A program made the position numbers and the translations under genes. This document shows positions 1 through 4,659 of a stretch of DNA of 6,009 bases, piece after piece. Position 1 is the stretch's first letter. Every line of letters starts with the position of its first letter. Source of the stretch: Desulfobacterales bacterium. GTDB lineage: Bacteria; Desulfobacterota; Desulfobacteria; Desulfobacterales; UBA5852. The notes beneath the pieces are model-generated. The model saw nothing but the letters and a program-made list of their open reading frames with translations, made no database searches and had not been told where the DNA came from. The DNA is taken from contig JASJBQ010000291.1 in NCBI GenBank assembly GCA_030066455.1, forward strand, positions 1 to 6,009, given 5' to 3'.

Positions 1-1956
1 GTCCGTCATGTCGGTCCCAAAAGGAAACGCCGGGAAGATCTCCCGGGCATTGATGGCGGACAACTTTTCCTTAATACGCTCCGGGAGATTGTAACGGAAA
101 GCCTCCGGAACACGGTAATCACAGGGCAGTTTGCCATTTCTCTGGGCAGCCTGCACCAAGTTTTCCTGGAAACGGGAGTCGGCGATGTTGATCAGGGCGG
201 CGATCACTTCCTGGTCGCTGCGGCCACGAAGGTCGGCAATTCCGTACTCGGTGATGACCACGTCTCGCAAATGCCGAGGGATGGTGATATGGCCGTAGCG
301 TCCCAAGATGTTGGATGACGTTTTACCCTGTTTGCTGCGGGTGCTGCGCAGCATCAGAATCGAGCGTGCCCCCGGCAGTTCGTGCGCCATGGCCACGAAA
401 TTGTACTGTCCGCCAACACCGCTGACCACCCGCCCGTCTTCCAGCCCGTCAGAACAGGCTGCGCCGGTCAACGTCGCCATCATGCAGGTGTTGAAGAAAC
501 GGGCATCGGCGCGCTGCAGGCTGGCCAGGGTCGGATTCGCATATAGCTGGTTGACGAACATGACGCTGGTCATACAGAATTTCTTCCGCTCCTCTTTATC
601 CATGTTCTTTAGGGTTTCATAGAAATTGCGGGGGCCAAGAAAAAATCCTCCGTGCATGACGACCCCCCCCTGGAGCCGATCGCCCAGGCAGTGCCGGCCG
701 ATGACGTCCATGGCATCTTTCCGGTTCAGGTCGGCGTCGATGCGAAGATCCGGGCTGACCCTGATCGCGCCGTCTTCATAGGCAACACTCGATTTAAAGA
801 AACCAAACTTACACAGCCACTCCACATCCTGGCGGGTCAGTTGAGGAGAGATCGCACCGGCTTCCAGCAACACTGCCAGGGTGCGTTTATTGATCCGCGG
901 GCTTATCTTATCCTCGTTCACCAGGCGCTGAATCGTTTCGTTCGGGTAGACTTCGCGCTTCAGGACGCCGCTCTGGTAAAGCTCGAGAAAACCGTTGATG
1001 AACATCTCGCTCGATCCGTAAAGACCCCGATCGAAGACATCGAGACCACCCATCGCCGTGATGGCATCGCCGAACTTGGCCTCGATGTCCAGAGCCGCCA
1101 GCGCCTTGCGATAGGCTCCGTTGTCCTGGTGGCGGAGTTGCAGAGCGCTGGCGATCGCATCGCCCAGGGAACCGATACCGATCTGCAAAGTTCCCCCGTC
1201 GCGGGTCAGTGTACTGGCCAGCAGTCCGATCATGTGGTCTGCCTGACCGACCGCTGTATTGGGAGGAGCCGGCAGGGTGTACGTGCACGCTGGATTGTCG
1301 ACCACCATGTCGAATAAAGCCGGGTCGACCATGGCGTCGTTGACCATAAAAGGCAGATTCGCATTGATTTCGGCCACGACGGCCACGCGGCGGCCCCGCT
1401 GCTCGGCAGTCCGCATTTGGGGAATCAGGTCAAGGGTCAGGTCGGGGTTGCAGCTCAGGCTGTACCAGGTCTTACCGTCGATTATTTCCTGACTGACCAT
1501 CTGGGCACAGACATTGACCCCCATAGCCAGGAGATCTCTCACCACATGGGTGTAATTGCTGCTGAGGTAGTTCCGCTGCTCGACCGGGTTGTTCAGGGAC
1601 TTGCCGGGAGCCAGGAAGAACTCGAGGATTTCAATGTTGGCCGGAAGTGACTGGGTGCGGAGCGGTTCCAGATAGGCCAGTTCCGGGTAGTCCCCGAAAA
1701 TCCTTTCCACCAACGGGCCCATAAAACGCTTTTCCAGATCGCTGTTGGCTATAGGGCGGCTCAGGGAAAGGGCGGTTACGATGGTCAGGTGAAGATCGGG
1801 ATCGCCCGCCACCCTATGATAAAGGGCGTTCGTGATTCGGCAGGCCTTGCCCAAACCCAGCGGCAAGGCCATAACGATCCGCTTCCCGACCTTTTGAAGG
1901 ATGCCATCGATGCAGTCTTCAACATGGTTGTAAGTTTTAGGGGTGTCAGTCGTCAT
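1..1956 (-). CDS. Acetyl-CoA hydrolase/transferase family protein, long form (C-terminus cut by window edge)
   Basis: This is a class I acyl-CoA:carboxylate CoA-transferase or acetyl-CoA hydrolase of the 4-hydroxybutyrate CoA-transferase/AarC type, expected in the cytoplasm. Such enzymes move CoA between acyl groups and acetate through a glutamyl-CoA thioester. I translated the minus frame from ATG 1954-1956 and found it open for 652 codons to base 1, so the stop lies outside the window. Family landmarks are the GGTLQIGIGSLGD loop (residues 254-266), SSEMF with the probable catalytic Glu317, the oxyanion/CoA loop GVGGQYNF (513-520), and the C-terminal-domain motif ITEYGIADLRG (568-578). Compared with ~430-500-residue relatives it has extra sequence between the first loop and Glu317, and about 100 extra residues near 360-460. 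This resembles the 650-720-residue 'acetyl-CoA hydrolase' subgroup. The start is fixed by an in-frame TGA 11 codons upstream (1990-1992). The ribosome site is weak (GCGAG, 5-base spacer). The substrate cannot be read from the sequence. Confidence 0.9.
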   Translation of the reverse strand, partial: MTTDTPKTYNHVEDCIDGILQKVGKRIVMALPLGLGKACRITNALYHRVAGDPDLHLTIVTALSLSRPIANSDLEKRFMGPLVERIFGDYPELAYLEPLRTQSLPANIEILEFFLAPGKSLNNPVEQRNYLSSNYTHVVRDLLAMGVNVCAQMVSQEIIDGKTWYSLSCNPDLTLDLIPQMRTAEQRGRRVAVVAEINANLPFMVNDAMVDPALFDMVVDNPACTYTLPAPPNTAVGQADHMIGLLASTLTRDGGTLQIGIGSLGDAIASALQLRHQDNGAYRKALAALDIEAKFGDAITAMGGLDVFDRGLYGSSEMFINGFLELYQSGVLKREVYPNETIQRLVNEDKISPRINKRTLAVLLEAGAISPQLTRQDVEWLCKFGFFKSSVAYEDGAIRVSPDLRIDADLNRKDAMDVIGRHCLGDRLQGGVVMHGGFFLGPRNFYETLKNMDKEERKKFCMTSVMFVNQLYANPTLASLQRADARFFNTCMMATLTGAACSDGLEDGRVVSGVGGQYNFVAMAHELPGARSILMLRSTRSKQGKTSSNILGRYGHITIPRHLRDVVITEYGIADLRGRSDQEVIAALINIADSRFQENLVQAAQRNGKLPCDYRVPEAFRYNLPERIKEKLSAINAREIFPAFPFGTDMTD

Positions 1957-2043
1957 ATCGACTCGCTTTCGATGACGGTTCTGTAGGAATCAGATCCACC
2001 TGAAGTGGATTTCCAACGGGTGGCCCATCCGTGTGGACCCGCG
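1957..2043 (-). other. 87-base intergenic spacer with two small hairpins
   Basis: This spacer separates the stop of the SnoaL-like gene from the start of the CoA-transferase gene. Two inverted repeats are visible. ATCCAC (1994-1999) and GTGGAT (2005-2010) form a perfect 6-bp stem with a 5-base loop. GGGT...ACCC (2018-2021/2037-2040), continued by CCA/TGG (2025-2027/2034-2036), gives a 7-bp stem with a 3-base bulge just after the stop codon. Neither is followed by a T-run on the minus strand, so they are not convincing intrinsic terminators. They could be mRNA-stability or leader structures. No clear sigma-70 promoter was found, so read-through from the upstream gene is possible. Confidence 0.4.
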
Positions 2044-2454
2044 TTACAAGCTCATCCCGATCTGATTGAACAGTTCCGAATCACTGGCCTGCAAAGCACC
2101 CGCCGAATCCCAGTTGTCCCAAGACTCCACCACTTTCCCGTCCACCAGTCTGTGAATGCTGATACCGGTCAGCGCGGTTTCACTCCCCTGGTACGAAGTC
2201 CGGGCCGACCAGCGGGTTGCCACCTTGTCGCCTTCCGCGATCTGGTCTTCCACCGTGAAACGAAAATCAGGATACATCGCCTGGAACAACGCCACAAATT
2301 GGGAGAACGCCTCTAGGCCCCGAATGGCCTCGGGGGCGTTGGCAATATTGGCCTCAAAGTCTTCGGCGTAAATCTCTTCGATTAAGTCCAGATCATGCTG
2401 GTTCCAAATTTTTTCGAAGATCCGGGCAATTGTTGCTTTGTTGGTATCGGACAT
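2044..2454 (-). CDS. SnoaL-like / ester cyclase family protein (NTF2-like fold)
   Basis: This 136-residue protein has no signal peptide or membrane segment and is presumably cytoplasmic. It matches the SnoaL-like polyketide cyclase/ester cyclase family of small NTF2-fold proteins. Visible family features are the N-terminal helix with NQHDLDLIEEIYAEDF (18-33), the G-x-E-x-F-x-x-F helix (46-53), YPDFRFTVEDQIAEGDKVATRW (61-82), and the strand LTGISIHRL (95-103) followed by DGKVVESWDNWD (105-116). Length is normal for the family. The C-terminus is slightly unusual: where relatives often read D-x-x-G-L-L-x-Q-L-G, it has a longer AGALQASDSELFNQIG stretch. Start ATG 2452-2454 is supported by AAAGGAA (2461-2467) with a 6-base spacer. 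It lies 142 bases after the unrecognised 408-residue gene on the same strand, behind a structured leader. Family members often have no known substrate, so no reaction is assigned; a role in polyketide or other secondary metabolism is not supported here. Confidence 0.85.
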   Translation of the reverse strand: MSDTNKATIARIFEKIWNQHDLDLIEEIYAEDFEANIANAPEAIRGLEAFSQFVALFQAMYPDFRFTVEDQIAEGDKVATRWSARTSYQGSETALTGISIHRLVDGKVVESWDNWDSAGALQASDSELFNQIGMSL

Positions 2455-2596
2455 GATTTCTTCCTTTCATTGGGGAGAAGGATCCGAGGATTCAGTTCAC
2501 AAACTGATCCATCTGCGATGTAAAGCATTACAATGTAATTGGTGTTGATCTCGTTGGATACCAATAGACACCGATCCTGACCCTTTCAAATATCCA
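2455..2596 (-). promoter_or_regulatory. Structured leader/promoter region of the SnoaL-like gene
   Basis: This 142-base spacer is lower in GC than its flanks and dense in symmetric sequence. A perfect 13-base palindrome ATTACAATGTAAT (2527-2539) looks like a repressor operator. ATTGGT (2538-2543) and ACCAAT (2560-2565) form a further inverted pair. A possible weak sigma-70 promoter is TTGAAA (2584-2589 on the minus strand) with a 17-base spacer to TATTGG (2561-2566), where only the -35 is good. The minus-strand half of the palindrome, TGTAAT (2527-2532), also resembles a -10 box but lacks a matching -35. If either is used, the palindrome would sit at or just downstream of the start of transcription. 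All of this is reading by eye. Confidence 0.35.
2488..2510 (-). other. Bulged hairpin in the 5' leader of the SnoaL-like gene
   Basis: TCAGTT (2492-2497) and AACTGA (2502-2507) form a perfect 6-bp stem around a 4-base loop. The pairing is extended by GGA (2488-2490) with TCC (2508-2510) past a single bulged T at 2491, giving 9 bp in total. It ends about 20 bases upstream of the Shine-Dalgarno. On the minus strand no T-run follows it, so it is more likely an RNA leader element, or a DNA site, than a terminator of the upstream gene. Confidence 0.4.
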
Positions 2597-3823
2597 TCAC
2601 CCCTCGTCCGCCCCCACGTCTATTGCAAAAGCCCCCGTGACATCGTAAGGCCGGGTGCCGTGATGGGTGTAGTGGTCTTTCCATGGTTTTCCGTCGCGGG
2701 GTGCAATCAGCCCGGCCCGGAACAGCTGCCCGGGGATCTTGTCCGGCAGGGTTTGTGGATTTCGTATGGCGTAGGCGATGGCCAACGGTCCGCGCATGAA
2801 GATACCACCCAGTTTGGCATGCGCCGCCTCCCGCATCCAGGCCTCGGGCTTTCCCAGTGCCGCTTCCGGTAGAAGCTCCAGGTCGAGACCGTCCGTGTGG
2901 CCCTGCTCCACTAGTCGGTGAGCCGCCACCAGGATGGTATAGCGGGCCAGCGTGGCGCAGGAGTGAACCATGGTATTGTAATACTCGTCTTCCGAAGCGG
3001 TATGCATCCGGGAATCGCCATAGTCCCTGGGCTGGTGAATATGGTCCTTGAGAACCTCCCAAACACGGCGAGAGGCCGGATCGGTCGTGCCGTCTGGCGC
3101 CTCCTTGAACCACTCCTCCTCACCCTCCTCCAGCATACGGCTCATGGTGTGGCGGCCGACACCGTCTCCCAGCGCCAGCACCACTTTCAGCAGCTCGATC
3201 AGGCCAGCGTCGCCCCCCGGCAAGTGCAGCCGGAAGGCATGCCACCCGCGCCCGCGCAGGGTCTCCTCCAGGAATCGCTGGGGTCCGGCAAAAGCCCGGA
3301 GCGTTAAACGGTAGATCGAGGAGTCCAGCCCCTTGACGACGTTGTATTTCACATCGGGAGGGAGCCAGGTCTCCCAACTCAGCACCAGATCCGGAAAGCG
3401 GCTGTCAGTGCCCGTGCGGGCGCCGGACAGACTCACCAGTTCCGGATGGTATTCAGGCTGAAACACAAAACGCAGCTGGGCATGCTGCACCGGCGCACGA
3501 ACGCCCATCCCTTTGGGCGGAACCAGGATGAACTCCGCGAAGCGGATGCCCTGCAGGGGCATCCGGACCGAATGCAGGGTCGTGGTCCGCTCGATCGGGT
3601 TCCCGCCGTAGTTGACGTTACGAAGGACCGCAAATGGTTGGTCCGCCTGGATTTGGCTGGCCTGCCAGTCGACCAGCACCGATGTCAGGGCGGCCATGTG
3701 GCCGCCCGGCAGCACGTCCCGCACGGTCCGCAGACGCATCACCTGGGTATTGTCCGCGGCCTTGGATAGCATTTCGCGCGGGGAAAGGGTCCGTCGTTCG
3801 ATTTTGGCCTTTGATGATGTCAT
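2597..3823 (-). CDS. Conserved-looking hypothetical protein, 408 residues, family not recognised
   Basis: I do not recognise this protein. It is a soluble-looking 408-residue product with no signal peptide, no obvious membrane helix and no repeats. Only one cysteine is present (Cys289). The basic N-terminus (residues 1-36) is followed by a region rich in strand-like segments (about 40-200), including FAEFILVPPKGMG (95-107) and LRFVFQPEYHPELV (117-130). A more helical C-terminal part (about 205-408) has an acidic patch LEEGEEEWFKE (231-241). Histidines and acidic or aromatic residues cluster at DHIHQPRDYGDSRMH (260-274), DEYYNTMVHSC (279-289) and DHYTHHGTRPYD (383-394). These could be metal or active-site residues, but that is a guess. 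Start ATG 3821-3823 is backed by GGAG with a 5-base CCCCC spacer; the stop is TGA 2597-2599. It is flanked by gaps of 233 and 142 bases, so it may be its own transcription unit, possibly with the downstream SnoaL-like gene. Its reality as a gene rests on length, a good ribosome site and sensible composition. Confidence 0.8.
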   Translation of the reverse strand: MTSSKAKIERRTLSPREMLSKAADNTQVMRLRTVRDVLPGGHMAALTSVLVDWQASQIQADQPFAVLRNVNYGGNPIERTTTLHSVRMPLQGIRFAEFILVPPKGMGVRAPVQHAQLRFVFQPEYHPELVSLSGARTGTDSRFPDLVLSWETWLPPDVKYNVVKGLDSSIYRLTLRAFAGPQRFLEETLRGRGWHAFRLHLPGGDAGLIELLKVVLALGDGVGRHTMSRMLEEGEEEWFKEAPDGTTDPASRRVWEVLKDHIHQPRDYGDSRMHTASEDEYYNTMVHSCATLARYTILVAAHRLVEQGHTDGLDLELLPEAALGKPEAWMREAAHAKLGGIFMRGPLAIAYAIRNPQTLPDKIPGQLFRAGLIAPRDGKPWKDHYTHHGTRPYDVTGAFAIDVGADEG

Positions 3824-3840
3824 GGGGGCTCCGTTGTTGG

Positions 3841-3970
3841 AAGGTTCTATGTTCTGAGTTCAGCGGTTCTGGGTTCGGGTGTCAGGTATATTTTCATTGC
3901 CAGGTGTCAGACAAAACAGCAAGGGCGGCTGGGCACACTGCACATCCTGAATTCTGAACACTGGCACCAG
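3841..3970. repeat. Intergenic repeat-like element with inverted ends
   Basis: TGTTCTGAGTTCAG (3850-3863) and CTGAATTCTGAACA (3947-3960) are inverted copies matching at 12 of 14 positions. The left part carries tandem-like units built on GTTCT/GGTTC (3844-3877), and GGTGTCAG occurs twice (3878-3885 and 3903-3910). The right end has CACTGGCACC, a degenerate reverse copy of the GGTGTCAG unit. A nested pair, TGCCAG (3898-3903) and CTGGGCA (3929-3935, one extra base), lies inside. The whole resembles a small dispersed palindromic intergenic repeat. No coding sequence is supported in it, and no flanking target duplication was found. Genome copy number cannot be seen from one window. Confidence 0.45.
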
Positions 3971-3972
3971 AT

Positions 3973-4011
3973 CCCTAACCTTTTATAAATCCAAAATCAA
4001 TTCGATTAGGG
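3973..4011. promoter_or_regulatory. AT-rich segment bounded by CCCTAA/TTAGGG inverted repeat
   Basis: CCCTAA (3973-3978) and TTAGGG (4006-4011) are perfect inverted repeats around 27 AT-rich bases. The AT-rich core contains a minus-strand TATAAA resembling a -10 box about 160 bases upstream of the 408-residue gene, but no acceptable -35 lies 16-18 bases before it. It is the most AT-rich stretch in the 4056-3824 gap and so the likeliest place for a promoter serving that gene. It could also be a paired operator half-site. Confidence 0.25.
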
Positions 4012-4029
4012 AATGGTTACCCGTTTCAC

Positions 4030-4057
4030 GCCGTCTTCCCACAGCAGCCACGACGGC
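4030..4057 (-). terminator. Possible hairpin at the end of the GNAT gene
   Basis: GCCGTC (4030-4035) and GACGGC (4052-4057) are perfect inverted repeats with a 16-base loop. The second arm touches the TAG stop codon of the acetyltransferase gene. The GC-rich stem sits where a terminator is expected, but the loop is large and no T-run follows on the minus strand, so intrinsic termination is doubtful. Confidence 0.2.
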
Positions 4058-4602
4058 TAAGTGCTCTCCTCTGCCAGCGGCATCGTCACATGAATGCTAT
4101 CGCCTTCATACTTTTCTTTTACGGGCAGACCGCAGTGGGCAAAAACGGCCAGCATGGCGCGGTTTTCAGGAAGGACTTCGGCCTCGAACTGCACCACGCC
4201 CCTTTCACGGGCAATGGCGGTCAAACGCCGGATGAGCATCCCTGCGATCCCCTGGCCCTGGAAATCCTCCTCCACGGTGAAGGCCACTTCGGCGCTGCGG
4301 CAGGGGCCTTGGGTTTCAAGGCAGGCATAGCGCCCACCGCCGATCATGGTCTCGTTCTCCTCCGGCCCGATGGTGACTGCAAAGGCGACCACGGTTTCGA
4401 AATCAACTTCCGTAATCATCCTGAGATCGTCATCGGTCAACACTTTCTTGGCGTGGAAAAAGCGGGTGTAGATCGATTCGGGCTCCAGGTTGCGGAACAT
4501 CTCCTGAACCAGACTTTTATCGGAAGATCGCATGGCACGAATCCGGACCGTCTGGCCGTTCTTCAAAGTTGCCGTCTCATCATAGGTGGCCAGGCTATTC
4601 AT
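4057..4602 (-). CDS. GNAT-family N-acetyltransferase, Pat-like
   Basis: This is a 181-residue cytoplasmic GCN5-related acetyltransferase that would use acetyl-CoA as donor. The N-terminal part, LKNGQTVRIRAMRSSDKSL (13-31) followed by LEPESIYTRFF (39-49), closely resembles the GNAT domain of Pat-type protein lysine acetyltransferases, which is often fused to an NDP-forming acyl-CoA synthetase; here it stands alone. Motif A is clear: AEVAFTVEEDFQGQGIAGML (104-123), with the acetyl-CoA pyrophosphate loop QGQGIA (115-120). It is followed by LTAIARERGV (127-136) and the motif-B-like EVLPENRAMLAVFAHCGL (142-159). Length is complete for a single GNAT domain. Start ATG 4600-4602 has an excellent Shine-Dalgarno AAGGAGG (4611-4617) with an 8-base spacer. 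It follows the efflux channel gene by 57 bases with no terminator seen, so co-transcription is likely. The substrate, protein lysine or small molecule, is unknown. Confidence 0.9.
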   Translation of the reverse strand: MNSLATYDETATLKNGQTVRIRAMRSSDKSLVQEMFRNLEPESIYTRFFHAKKVLTDDDLRMITEVDFETVVAFAVTIGPEENETMIGGGRYACLETQGPCRSAEVAFTVEEDFQGQGIAGMLIRRLTAIARERGVVQFEAEVLPENRAMLAVFAHCGLPVKEKYEGDSIHVTMPLAEEST

Positions 4603-4659
4603 TGTTTAACCCTCCTTCTGCCCGTGCTTTCGATGGCTGAAGTTATTCTTGGAACCCGT

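Noticed and set aside
663..670. Run of eight C (G8 on the coding strand) in the CoA-transferase gene as a frameshift site
   Set aside because: The frame and the family motifs continue correctly on both sides, so there is no sign of a frameshift or sequencing error.
908..1288. 126-codon minus-strand frame inside the CoA-transferase gene
   Set aside because: It is in a different frame from the 652-codon gene, and its Arg/Gly/Ser-rich product is typical of an out-of-frame shadow.
652..1317. 221-codon plus-strand open frame
   Set aside because: It is antisense to the CoA-transferase core that holds Glu317 and GGTLQIGIG. It starts without a convincing ribosome site and is explained by codon bias of the true gene.
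2382..2564. 60-codon small gene overlapping the SnoaL-like start and leader
   Set aside because: No ribosome site or recognisable product was seen, and it overlaps the well-supported SnoaL-like start in another frame.
2586..3113. 175-codon minus-strand frame overlapping the 408-residue gene
   Set aside because: It is a shifted frame of the larger gene, with low-complexity Gly/Arg-rich composition and no ribosome site that would favour it.
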